A stretch of DNA of 64,000 nucleotides from Proteles cristata cristata. Taxonomy: Eukaryota > Chordata > Mammalia > Carnivora > Hyaenidae. Every line of letters begins with the position of its first letter. Within the stretch, counting starts at the first letter, position 1. Both the position numbers and the translations under genes were made by a program. The stretch spans positions 3,968,001 through 4,032,000 of the forward strand of contig JAESUZ010005462.1 in the NCBI GenBank assembly GCA_017311185.1. The letters run 5' to 3'. Under the pieces are notes generated by a model. It made no database searches. It had not been told where the DNA came from and saw only the letters and a program-made list of their open reading frames with translations. Positions 22,706 through 32,708 of the stretch are shown one piece after another.

Positions 22706-23299
22706 AATGGGTGCCAGCAGAAGCTGTGGTGACTCCATTCAAAGGGTACTGGAAGATGTCCTGTGTTCTCCTTCTTCTCACCCACCTTTATCCAGGCACA
22801 ATGCCTTTGATTTATTACCTACTCTGGTGATCTAGGTAAACCAATAATGCCCCTTACTGTTTTCTATATTAGATGTACTTTATTGAGATGAACCACAACC
22901 TTTGATCTCACTAAGATACTAGAGGAAAGAAGGAGTGATAAGGTTTACATGGGAATGAAAGAACAGTGATGTCAAGGAATAGGCTGAGGGCAGAAAAACA
23001 TGAAGAGCCAGCAGGCAGAGTTTGAAAATAGAACTTTATGCATGTTCCAGTTTGTAATCTGCAGTCTTTGGTCAGCACATACTACCTAGAAGGCGATATC
23101 TGAGAACTGGTCTTGCAACAATGATCCATGTTTTATTATTATCTGTATTCTCTGCTAGGGATAGCAGAGCTTTTTGTAGCTTCTTTTAAAGTAATTCTGA
23201 ACCTCTTTACATTTAGGCACTTTGAGGCATCTTCTTTTATTTAGATACTTTTATAGATTGCTTTCAGATGATCTTAAATGATGGTCTGTTCTTTCGTGG
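22706..23299. other. No gene recognised
   Basis: Unique sequence between an L2 end and a candidate regulatory block. Confidence 0.4.
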
Positions 23300-23830
23300 G
23301 TCTACTTTTCTGATGGTGAGCTCCAAGAGATGACTGTTTTGGGCGGCATTTGTTTGATTAAGGAAGACTTAGACCTTGTTGTTCTTTACTGTCACTGTAT
23401 CAAAGGCTTTAATCAAAGTCTATTTGGAAATAATACTGGCTAATTAGCTGTTTATGATGCAACAAGAGTGACTCTCTCTTAGTGTCTTAAACCTTTCACC
23501 TGAAACACAAACATGCCACACTTGAGCTTTAATTGTCAAGGAAGATGAAAAGTATACCAAATCATTTGCTGGGGAAAGGACTCCCTGTTGACATAAGCAA
23601 CAGGAACCCACAGGCTTATGCAATGTGGGCTTGTAGCTGCAGATCTATCACTCCCCAGCATGTTGTCGTGTTGAAAGTGGATAAGTGACGTGTCTGATCT
23701 CTAACAAGCTCATAAACGGGAGTGCTAACATCTTGGCCCAGTTGCATTACCGCTCCATTGTGTTCATAAAAGGTCTTTAGTAAAATCAGACTACACAGTG
23801 TTCCTTTCTTGAATCAGAACTTTCAAGAGA
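23300..23830. promoter_or_regulatory. Repeat-free block with clustered TCF/LEF and homeobox motifs
   Basis: About 530 bases without recognisable repeat. It contains two TCF/LEF-like sites 13 bases apart (ATCAAAGG at 23399 and ATCAAAG at 23412), a homeobox palindrome CTAATTAG at 23440-23447, a TTGATTAAGG at 23354, and a TGACGTG cAMP-response-like site near 23687. The composition is less AT-skewed than its surroundings. This fits a conserved non-coding enhancer, but short motifs occur by chance and conservation cannot be judged from one sequence. Confidence 0.22.
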
Positions 23831-23904
23831 AAGATGAGATGAGATTCAAATGCATGTTTTGTTTTCTACATTTTTATATTTATTCATGACTTTATAAAGG
23901 GCCT

Positions 23905-24150
23905 TTTTTCATTCGGCAACAATATTTATTTAGTACCAAATGTGTGCCAGTTATCACAGATACAAAGGCATGAATCCTGCTGAGAAGGGTCTTGCAGCTC
24001 AGAATTGGAAGCAATAAGAGGTAATTACAAAACAGCATTGAGAGTGTCTTGGCAGGTAACACTGTAAGTAACATATTGGCACTTCAACTGAGAGGTGGGA
24101 GTGAAGAAGTGGAATCAAGGAGGGCTTTATACCAGAGATTTTAAGGAAGA
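23905..24150 (+). repeat. Ancient mammalian repeat (LINE2-era)
   Basis: ATTTATTTAGTACCAAATGTGTGCCAG ... GGCACTTCAACTGAGAGGTGGGAGTG follows the same ancient pattern as 2355-2660, more decayed. Confidence 0.4.
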
Positions 24151-24603
24151 AAAGGAAGTATGTAAGAAATTACAAATATTCCAATATATGTGGCTTAGCT
24201 AAAAATCTGAGTGTGCTCATATCAAAATTACTAGGCTAATAGTCATTTGCATTCAGGCAGTGGTAAGTTTACCTCTCTCCAACACCTAAGTGTGTCTGAT
24301 GATGCTATCTGTCTAGTCTTTAGAATGCATTTTTCCTCGTATTGTTTTTCTTGATGATGAGATTATCCGATGTTGATGTTAACTAGTCTCAACATTGGTC
24401 ATTATCTGGTTTGGTACATAGTATCTGGTTAATTATTTGTATTTTTGCAATATAAACCAACAGAGCTAAAGGCTTACAGTTAGCATATGTAGTAATTTAG
24501 ACAGAAGTTGATTTGACTCATCTTGAGCTACCAGCAAAAGAAAGAATTTGGTATATAAATGAATAGTTAAAGAAAATTACAAAAATTTGTTTAAAATTTT
24601 TAC
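24151..24603. other. No gene recognised
   Basis: AT-rich unique sequence. Confidence 0.4.
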
Positions 24604-24622
24604 AAGGAACCAATTATTTTAT

Positions 24623-24716
24623 TTTTTATTTTTTTTCTTAGTTTATTGTTAAGTTGGTTTCTCTATAACACCAGTGGTCATCCCAACAAGTGCCCTCCTC
24701 CATGCCCATCACTCCC
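24623..24716 (-). mobile_element. Very short L1 3' end, antisense
   Basis: Only about 90 bases of L1 3' terminus (GGTGTTATAGAGAAACCAAC on the minus strand) plus poly-A. It lies between AAGGAACCAATTATTTTA (about 24604-24622) and AAAGAACCAATTGTTTTA (24717-24735), clear target duplications. A severely 5'-truncated but bona fide insertion. Confidence 0.88.
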
Positions 24717-24789
24717 AAAGAACCAATTGTTTTAAATCCTCTTTAAGCTTGAAAAGAATCCATTTAATTTCAAAAGAGTAAGAATTTCT

Positions 24790-24957
24790 TGAATGCTGAG
24801 AACAAACTGAGGGCTGATGGGGGTGAGGGAGAGGGGAAGGTGGATGAAGGGCATGGATGAGGGCACTTAGGATGAGCACTGTGTGTTATATGGAAACCAA
24901 CTTGACAATAAAATATTTTTAAAAAACAAAATAATGCTACAAATTTGATTTAAAAAA
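24790..24957 (+). mobile_element. Short L1 3' UTR insertion
   Basis: L1 3' UTR from TTGAATGCTGAGAACAAACTG to CCAACTTGACAATAAAATAT and an A-rich tail. AAGAATTTC occurs on both sides (near 24780 and 24957) as a probable target duplication. It lacks all ORF2 sequence. Confidence 0.88.
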
Positions 24958-24966
24958 AGAATTTCA

Positions 24967-25554
24967 TCTTGTGCGTTTTCCTAAAAAGCTAGACGTAAGT
25001 ATCAAAGTCTAGTTCTATTACTTAAATTTCTTAAATATACTCAAATTGAATTTCTTTTTAAAAAATTCTGCTACGATTTTTCTTTACCAAATCACATTAA
25101 ACACTGTAAGTTATGATCATTTTAACCTCTTGAGTTATTAATAATAACAAAATGATTCAAATAAACATCTTGAGTTGGTTGATGTAAGAGAATGTTCTTG
25201 AACTTTCTAAGGACATGAACCTCTTTGAGAATTTAATGAAAGATAATAGATAGCCTTCTCAGAAAAATGCATATGTACATAGAGTTTGGCATGCTATTTT
25301 AAGGATTTCTGACCCATGGAATATTTTATTTCAGGTTTTCCGATTTTAAAGCCTACCCATGGATGCCTTAGTAATTTCTGACCCGAGGTAAAAGTGTAGG
25401 TGTTAACTTCAGATAGAGTAGCTTTTCATGCCATGAAATTAGGAGATGAGTCAGCTATAAAAAACTCAACAAAGTAATTTTTTGAAATTTAAAAAATATA
25501 CAAAAATAAATACAAACAACAATCACAAGAGAAGTTTTAACATATAAACTCTTT
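24967..25554. other. No gene recognised
   Basis: AT-rich unique sequence; nothing recognisable. Confidence 0.4.
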
Positions 25555-25556
25555 TG

Positions 25557-25600
25557 TCATCTATCTATCTGTCTGTCTGTCTAACTATATCTGTCTTTTA
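25557..25600. repeat. (TCTA/TCTG)n simple repeat
   Basis: Tetranucleotide runs CTATCTATCTGTCTGTCTGTC; imperfect. Confidence 0.9.
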
Positions 25601-25604
25601 GGTT

Positions 25605-26300
25605 TCACAGGCCCAATTCCAATGCATGTGTTGGGACAGTGGGGACTTCCCACACAACACCAAACAATTTTCAAACGAAAGCAAAGTGTCTGAGAATTCA
25701 ACTCAACTCTGACACTGTCTGTGTGGAGATAGCATCAGATTCTATAGGTTGAAGGTTCAGTTCTATAAGACTAACCCTTCTCCCCCAAATGCAGACACCA
25801 GTTGCAAGCCCAGGTTATTGGCTTTGCTTCTGACCAACTGACTATGAACCAGAGGATTCCAAGACCCCCTCTTCAGGTTTATTAGTTTGTTAGGGTGGGT
25901 TGCAGAATTCAAAGTAACATGTTGTTTACTAGAGTACCAGTTTATTATAAAAGGATATAACTCAGGAACAGCCTGGTGAAAGAGATGCACAGGGTGGAGA
26001 TTGAGGGAAAGCCGTGGAGCTTCCATGCTCTTTTTCTTGATGTTCCATTCTTCCAGAACCTCCATGTGTTCACCAACCAAGAAGTTGTCCAAACCCCAAC
26101 TTTCTGGGTATTTTGGAGGCTTCATTACATAAGCATGATTGGTTAAATCATTGACCATTGGCAATTGGTTCAGCTGCCTGTCCCCTGTCCCCTCCCTGGA
26201 GGACAGGGGTGGGACCAACAGTTACAACTCTCTAATCACATGGTTGACTCTATTGGCAACCAGCCTCCATCCTTAGAGCTTTTCAGAAGTTACCTCATTG
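25605..26300 (-). mobile_element. Solitary LTR of an old endogenous retrovirus-like element
   Basis: Read on the minus strand, this has LTR architecture. The 5' part is GGAGGCTGGTTGCCAATAG and a CAATCATG stretch; in the middle is TTTATAATAAACTGGTACTC (polyadenylation signal region, plus-strand complement at about 25930-25960), followed by a T-rich U5-like part. I recognise the pattern (AACCATGTGATTAGAG, CAATGGTCAATGATTTAACC, AATGAAGCCTCC) from a common mammalian LTR family but cannot name it safely. The 151-codon minus-strand frame at 25763-26218 is a shadow of the LTR. No internal viral genes adjoin it. Confidence 0.65.
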
Positions 26301-26310
26301 TGCACTTGTC

Positions 26311-26405
26311 TTGATGAGCACTGGGTTATGTACAGAAGTGTTGAATCACAGTATTGTACACCTGAAACTGATACTATATGATAACTATACTGGAATTTTT
26401 TAAAA
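26311..26405 (+). mobile_element. Old L1 3' end fragment
   Basis: CTTGATGAGCACTGGGTTATG, TTGTACACCTGAAACTGATACT and ACTATACTGGAATTTTTTAAAAA match the older L1 3' end also seen at 54373-54508. Confidence 0.8.
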
Positions 26406-27520
26406 AGAGGACACACAGACAATAAAACAGTGACTTTTAAATCACTTTCTGATTGTTGATAATATAGTTATTAATAAACGCTGGGTTCAAATCTTGTAAA
26501 AACATAATACTTTGCATTTCCTGTTGACTAAGTGTCCTTAGGAGTTATTTACAAACTAACTGGGCATTTCATATAGCCTTTTATGAAACTACTGTCTAGG
26601 TATTGTAATTTTTTTAAGTTGTTTTTCTTCTTATCAGTGAATTGTAGAAGTTATCTATATGGTATGGATACAAACCTTTTGTCAGACACATTGACTACAA
26701 TTGGTTTCTCCCAGTTTGTAACTTGCCTTTTATTTTCCCTAATGGCAACTGGAGTAGGAAAAGCTTAATTTTATTGAAAAAATAGTATCACCTCATTAAC
26801 ATTAACAAAAGACAGGAAATTCCTAGGGTTTTAGGAACTCTGTGCCAGAAATGAGGACAAAGACTAGATATAGATCTCATCATAAATCACAATATCACAA
26901 CATGACAAAGTATATGTGAACTATATATATAAGGTATATTTCAGACTTTCCCTGTATTTTCATAACCAATATGGCCTAAAATTAGTATGTTTTATCAAAT
27001 ATACACAAAGCATTTCTATCTATGGTCCACATCATTGTTGTATTATAAAACTTGTCAAGAATTAACTTGAATGTGGACTAATAAATTTTCCAGGCACATT
27101 TATCCCCTACCTCAGAATGGTTCCTGTTCATAGGGATCTCAGTTTTCCACATGGAGCTTTGGTATTTACATAGTCCTTCTTCTCCTTCTTCCTACTTCCT
27201 TCTCCCTTCTCCCTCCCCCTCCCCTTCCTCCTTCTCCTTCTCTCTCTCCTCCTCCACCTCCTCCTACCACTTCTTCTGGTGATGTTCAAATATGTGTGGG
27301 TAGGGGAAGAAGGAAATTCTAAAATATGATCAATTACTTGGCAGGTGGGAATCCTTTCAGGTCATGACACTTTTCTGTTGTCTGATTATTGTGATCAGAC
27401 TTCAGCCAGCTGTGGGATGTCTTCCTTTAGAAAGTAGTAAATATTGGGACAGGGCTGTGAACACAGAAGAAAAGAAATGGAAGCAGGGGGTCTTTGTTTT
27501 CTGCATATGATGAATTATTA
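26406..27520. other. No gene; polypyrimidine tract inside
   Basis: Mostly AT-rich unique sequence. The one notable feature is the CT tract at 27176-27276. Confidence 0.4.
27176..27276. repeat. Polypyrimidine tract, about 100 bases
   Basis: Nearly pure C/T (CCTTCTTCTCCTTCTTCC... CTCCTCCTCC) with very few interruptions. Such tracts can adopt triplex (H-DNA) structures and shift length. Confidence 0.9.
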
Positions 27521-27535
27521 GAAAAAAGTAAATGG

Positions 27536-29028
27536 AACCACAAAAGACCCCGAATAGCCAAAGTAATACTGAAAAATAAAACCAAAATGGGAGGTATCAC
27601 CATCCCAGACTTAAACCTCTACTACAAAGCTGTCATCATCAAGACAGTATGGTATTGGCACAAAAACAGACACATAGACCAATGGAACAGAATTGAGAAC
27701 TCGGAAGTGGACCCAAAAGTATACAGCCAACTGATCTTCGACAAAGCAGCAAAGAATATCCAATGGAAAAAAGACAGCCTCTTTAACAGATGGTGTTGGG
27801 AGAACTAGACAGCAACATGCAGAAGAATGAAACTAGATCAGTTTCTCACACCATACACCAAAATAAACTCAAAATGGATAAAGGACCTGAATATGAGACA
27901 GGAAACCATCAAAACCCTAGAGGAGAAAGCAGGAAACAACCTCCCTGACCTCCACCTCTTGACACATCCCCCAAAGCAAAGGAATCAAGAGCAAAAATAA
28001 ACTATTGGGACCTCATCAAGATTAAAAGCTTCTGCACGGTAAAGGAAACAACCCACAAAACTAATAGGCAACCAATGGAATGGGAAAAGATAGTTGCAAA
28101 TGACATATCAGATAAAGGGTTGATATCCAGAATCTATAAGGAACTCACCAAACTCCACACCCAAAAAACAAACAACCCGGTAAAGAAATGGGCAGAAGAT
28201 ACAACAGACACCTCTCCAAAGAGGACATCCAGATGGCCAACAAACACATGAAACGATGCTCAGCATCCCTACTCATCAGGGAATACAAATCAAAACGACA
28301 CTGAGATACCACCTCACACCAGTCAGAGTGGCTAAAATGAGCAAATCAGATAACACAAGATGCTGGCGAGGATGTGGAGAAACGGGCACCCTCTTACACT
28401 GTTGGTGGGAATATAAGCTGGTACAGTCCCTCTGGAAAACAGTGTGGAGGTTCCTCGCAAAATTAACAATAGAACTCCCCTATGACACAGCAATAGCATT
28501 ACTAGGAATTTACCCAAGGGATATAGAAATACTGAGGCATAGGAGCACATGTACCCCAATGTTCATAGCAGCACTGTCAACAACAGTCAAAACATGGAAA
28601 GAGCCTAAGTGTCCATCAACGGACGAATGGATCAAGAAGATGTGGTTATCTATACCATGGAATACTACATGGCAATGAGAAAGAATGAAATCTGGCCATG
28701 TGTAGCAACATGGATGGACCTTGAGGGTGTTATGCTGAGCGAAATAAGTCAGGCAGAGAAGGACAAATATCATATGTGTGCACGTATAGGAGGATTAGGA
28801 GGAACTTAACAGAGGAACAAGGGGGAGAAGAAGGGCGGAAATGGTGGGGGAAAGGGAGAGAGGCAAACCATGAGAGACTCTTGAATGCTGACAAAAACTG
28901 AGGACTGATGGATGTGGGGGGGAGGGGGGATGGGCATGGAGGAGGACACTTGTGGGGATGAGCACTGGGTGTTATGTGGAAACTAATTTGACAATAAACT
29001 ATTTGTAAAAAAAAAAAAAAAAGAAAAA
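27536..29028 (+). mobile_element. Young 5'-truncated L1, 1.5 kb
   Basis: Covers ORF2 from late reverse transcriptase to the C-terminus (open part 27494-27808 ends ...[11 protein letters not shown]; 28256-28678 reads [20 protein letters not shown] onward), then the G-rich 3' UTR, GACAATAAACTATTTG and poly-A. Perfect 15-base target duplication GAAAAAAGTAAATGG at 27521-27535 and 29029-29043. A few frameshifts and stops; the endonuclease and most of RT are missing, so it cannot mobilise itself. It carries GGAGGATTAGGAGGAACT in the distal part and is very like the L1 at 55757-56184. Confidence 0.96.
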
Positions 29029-29043
29029 GAAAAAAGTAAATGG

Positions 29044-29744
29044 CACTCAGGATACTGGAGATGGGAGGACCTTGGCAGTGAAATTAATACCTCACTTAGA
29101 AACTTCAAACTCCCCAACTTTTCCTGGTCTCCTCAATAAAGTCTGTGGTTCACAATTCCTGACTTGAATGATGTAGAAGATTGCAGAATAATACCACCGT
29201 GTCTTCAGGCAACTGTTTATACCCTTTTCTTAATTAAACCTCTACTGGAAGTATCAAACAAGCAGTGAATTTTCAGGCCAAAAGTGGAATGTGACAGACG
29301 AGAGCAATGCACTAAAACTGGAATAATCCATTCCTGGGAAGGGCTGTGGGCAGTCCTCTAGTCCCTTAGAGCTGAGGGTTCTTGCTGCATGAAGATGCCG
29401 TTAGTGCTGGTGGTGTCTTTCACGTAGATGTGGCTGATGAAACAAGTGACTTCCTGCCCAAGGCTGACATTGTCCCTTCTAGTGGCTGTGTCCTTGTTTC
29501 TTGGGTCCTTGGTACCTCTATCATTATGCACAGGGGAAGTGAGGTATTTGGGATCCTACTTTGTTTCATTTATTTATACCTTGCCTACTTCAAAAGGGAT
29601 TACGATCACGTAATAAAAGCACAGATGGAATAAGAACAATCTTTTCTAACATAGAAGAAGCCAAAAGCCAAATAGTAAAGTGAAGGCGGAATAGATAGAC
29701 AGACTTGTAGCTGGAAGGGAAAAAACATTTGAGATACAGGGAGC
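29044..29744. other. No gene recognised
   Basis: Average-GC unique sequence. CTCAATAAAGTCTGTGGTTC at about 29132-29151 resembles an LTR or mRNA polyadenylation region, but I cannot place the surrounding sequence. Confidence 0.35.
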
Positions 29745-29825
29745 TTTTTCCCTTTATTCCCCCTTTCCCTTCCTTTCTCTTCCTTTCCCTTCCCTGCCCT
29801 TCTCTTCCTTTATTCTTCCTATCCT
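29745..29825. repeat. Polypyrimidine tract
   Basis: CT-rich run (CCCTTTCCCTTCCTTTCTCTTCC). It creates proline/serine/phenylalanine-rich frames on one strand and a lysine/glutamate/glycine-rich stretch in the 161-codon minus-strand frame at 29590-30075; neither is a protein. Confidence 0.9.
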
Positions 29826-29879
29826 GTTGGCACCTATCTTTGCCTTTTCCTTTTATAAAATTTTGGACTGTGTGTGCTA

Positions 29880-30000
29880 CAATCGGAAGGAATTCAGAGA
29901 TGAATTCGTCTGACTCCCCACTTGATAATGAGGATGATAGGGCCAGAAGAGGTAACTGACTGCCCAAGGTTTCTGTGTGAGAATTCAGGACTTCTGATGG
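29880..30000 (+). repeat. MIR fragment
   Basis: TCTGACTCCCCACTTGATAATGAGGATGATAGGGCCAGAAGAGGTAACTGACTGCCC is a degraded MIR core. Confidence 0.6.
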
Positions 30001-30689
30001 GGCCATCCCTAAAACTCTAGAGAATTCTGAGAATTGACTTAGGCTTCTTAACCAGTAGTAGCTCTCAAGCCTCACTTTATTTCATTTTAGGAACCTATAA
30101 GGGAAGTTGGATGCTACGTGGGCTAGTGATCTGCAAAACTCTACCTGCGGTCTGTGGAGCACCAGAGAGGGATGGGAGCCCATAGGGCCCCCTCATTCTT
30201 GCATGGTTTCCGTCTCTGGTTCCATCCAGCCACTCTGTAGTGCTGTACCCATTACCACCTGGTGGCTTTTTCATAGATACTCAGCTGTTTTCAAGCCACA
30301 GTGGTTCTTTGGGGAGAGTGGCAGTTCTTCATCCCCACTGCCAGGCCCCCATATAATCTTTTTTTTGACTCACTCACAGCTAGTAATCTTCTTTCTGCAT
30401 GGCCTCCACAGGTGGGGGGGCAGGGGAGCTGGAAGCTGAAGCCCCTGGGTGCAGAGAGGTGGGGATAGGCTCCATATCCCATCAATGGTTATGACCTGAG
30501 TAAACCATACTTTCCGCTACCTTGACTGGGCTTCTAATCCCAGGTCATTGGTCCTGACACTATCCCTTCTTTTAAGTATTTCTTTGGGTCTCTCAGCCTT
30601 GTTCCCCACTCCAGAAGGTGTGTGCATGTTTCACATCTTCAGGCTGTTTTTATATCATGGAGATGGCAGCGTCACTCAGTGGCCGAGTT
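30001..30689. other. No gene recognised
   Basis: Moderately GC-rich unique sequence. The 110-codon frame at 30107-30439 has no recognisable domain and no flanking splice or start evidence. Confidence 0.35.
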
Positions 30690-30915
30690 TTAGCTCTGAG
30701 ATTCATCTACCTGGGTAGGGAGCTCACTGTCACCACATACCTGTGTGACTGGGGTTGATGTCCTCATCTCTCTGTGTGTCTGTTTTTTCATCTGCAAAAT
30801 AAGATGATAATAGCACTTACCACTGGAGTCATTTTGAGGATTAAATGGATTAATACATCTGAAGCACTTACAATAGTGTCGGGCCATGGTAAACAGTCAC
30901 TAAATATCAGTTATG
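30690..30915 (+). repeat. MIR, well preserved
   Basis: GTGTGACTGGGGTTGATGTCC, TGTTTTTTCATCTGCAAAATAAG, GAGGATTAAATGGATTAATAC and GAAGCACTTACAATAGTGTC are in MIR order; near full length. Confidence 0.9.
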
Positions 30916-30994
30916 ATTTTTTGGTCCAAGTGATTTGAAGGGGTGTGTGTAGTGATGTGATTGTCAATGAGTGGATTTATTATAGAAAGCTATT

Positions 30995-31140
30995 TATCCC
31001 CTTGTTGCCTCAGTTTTCTCATCTGAAAGCAGGAATGAAAATTCTGCCTTCCCTGTTGAGTTATTACTGTGATTTTTCACAGTAAGCTCTTACAACAGTA
31101 CCAGGTACATAAATTTCAGTGTTTGTCATTATTATGATGG
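30995..31140 (+). repeat. MIR fragment
   Basis: TTGCCTCAGTTTTCTCATCTG, a middle part with GAGTTATTACTGTGATTTTTC, and AACAGTACCAGGTACATAAA; a second MIR immediately downstream of the first. Confidence 0.75.
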
Positions 31141-31414
31141 TTATAATTCATTAATTATTTGCTCAATTATTATTGGAATCCTGGTCTCTTGTGTGCATGA
31201 GGCTTTCTTGCTCATATCTAATTCATGGATGCAAATATATTTATAGCGTGGAATATAGCCTAATTTTGTCCTGCAGCATCTACAACTCAAATACAAAAGA
31301 ATAGTTTGTTGTAGAAATGAAACTTAACTCCAGAACAGAATCCCAGCTCTAAGCTCTTGTCCAGAATCATTTAGAACTGTGTGGGTTTTTAAGATTTTTA
31401 TTCTGATGGGGTGC

Positions 31415-31887
31415 TGTCGTAGTTTTCTATAGCTGTTGTAACAATTTACCACAGATTTAGTGGCTTAAAACAAAGCAAATTTATTCTCTTACAATTCTAG
31501 ATGCCAGAAGTCTAGAGTCAGTTTAACCTGGCTAAAGTCAGGTGTCAGCAGGGCTAGATAATTCTGGGGATTTGAGGGGAGGATTAATTCCCCTGCTTCT
31601 TTGTGCTATTAGAGGCCACCAGCATTCCTTGGCTTGCATCCCCTTCCTCATGTCACTCTAAGCCCTGTTGTGTGGTCGCAGCTCCTTCTCTGCTCTCATC
31701 CTCCCACTTCTCTCTTATAAGGACCTTGTGATTACATTAAGCCCACCCGGATAATCCACGATAATCTACCCATCTCATGACCCTTAACTTGACCAATACC
31801 TGCATGGGCTCTGTAATGTGGAACAGTCACAGGTTCCAGAATTAAGACAGGGACATCTTTGGGGGAGCCATTACTTAGCCTACCACA
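31415..31887 (-). mobile_element. MLT1-like MaLR LTR, antisense
   Basis: The minus strand starts TGTGGTAGGCTAAGTAATGG, passes AAAGATGTCCCTGTCTTAAT, GATTATCCGGGTGGGCTTAATGTAATCACAAGG and TCCTTATAAGAGAGAAG, and ends in ATTTGCTTTGTTTTAAGCCACTAA ... CTACGACA. This is the structure of MLT1 LTRs (ERVL-MaLR). TG...CA termini are visible. No internal region adjoins it. Confidence 0.85.
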
Positions 31888-31908
31888 GATGTTAAGAATA
31901 CTTTTTGA

Positions 31909-32103
31909 GGGGAGCCTGGGTGGCTTAGCCGGTTAAGCGCTGACTTCAGATCAGGTCATGATCTCGCGGTTTGTGAGTTCAAGTCCCGTGTCAGGCTCTG
32001 TGCTGACAGCTCAGAGTCTGGAGCCTCCTTCAGATTCTGTGTCTCCTTTCTCTGCCCTTCCCCTGCTAACTCTCTTTCTCTCAAAAATAAGTAAACATTT
32101 AAA
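31909..32103 (+). mobile_element. Can-SINE
   Basis: Starts GGGGAGCCTGGGTGGCTTAG. Flanked by AAGAATACTTTTTGA (31894-31908) and AAGGAATACATTTTGA (32104-32119), an imperfect target duplication. Classic older form with TCTCAAAAATAAGTAAACATT tail. Confidence 0.95.
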
Positions 32104-32119
32104 AAGGAATACATTTTGA

Positions 32120-32458
32120 AAATATCTCTTCTAAATTAGTTTCTTCATTTTTTCTTAAGATATAAATAACTCTAGGACAGGTAAAACTTTTAATTTATTG
32201 ATCCCCAAGCAGGATATCTATTATCCCCGTTTGCTCAGGAGAGTCCCAAATTATCCCTGTGAATCTGGTGTAATTATCAAAAGCATCTCCCCTTTGGTAT
32301 TTCAAAAGTGTTCTAGTTTTGGACAATAATCATAGGATCACCCTACGCAAAGAGGGGAAACCGAGAAGATGTCCTCCTGAACGATTTGGTGGGAGAGCCC
32401 TAACCCAAAGCTTACAGAAATGTTTTGACAATTCCAGACTTTAGAGAAGTCCTTATTT
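32120..32458. other. No feature recognised
   Basis: Short unique stretch between two SINEs. Confidence 0.4.
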
Positions 32459-32471
32459 GAAAGTCAGCCTG

Positions 32472-32694
32472 GGGGCGCCTGGGTGGCTTAGTTGGTTAAG
32501 CGTCTGACTTTCGCTTAGGTCATGATCTCGCGGTTTGTGGGTTTGAGCCCTGCGTCGGGCTCTGTGCTGCCTGCCAGCTCAGAGCCTGGAGCCTGTTTCA
32601 GTCTGTGACTCCCTCTCTCTCTGACCCTCCCCTGCTCACGCTGTCTCTCTCTCTCTCTCCTAGAAATAAATAAAATATTAAAAAAAAAAAAGAA
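32472..32694 (+). mobile_element. Can-SINE, young subfamily
   Basis: Starts GGGGCGCCTGGGTGGCTTAG and carries the young diagnostics: GACTTTCGCTTAGGTCATG, CTGCCTGCCAGCTCAGAGCC, GTTTCAGTCTGTGACTCC and CTCCTAGAAATAAATAAAAT. GAAAGTCAGCCTG and GAAAGTCTGGCTG (about 32459 and 32695) are the target duplications. Confidence 0.96.
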
Positions 32695-32708
32695 AGAAAG
32701 TCTGGCTG

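Noticed and set aside
25763..26218. 151-codon minus-strand open frame
   Set aside because: It lies wholly within a recognisable solitary LTR, and no protein domain is visible.
28256..28678. 140-codon plus-strand open frame
   Set aside because: C-terminal L1 ORF2 remnant in a 5'-truncated L1.
27521..29043. Possibly active L1
   Set aside because: Truncated to 1.5 kb, lacking 5' UTR, ORF1, endonuclease and most of reverse transcriptase, with stops in what remains.
29590..30075. 161-codon minus-strand open frame
   Set aside because: Its central part is the complement of a polypyrimidine tract, giving a K/E/G/R-rich low-complexity peptide, and it ends across a MIR.
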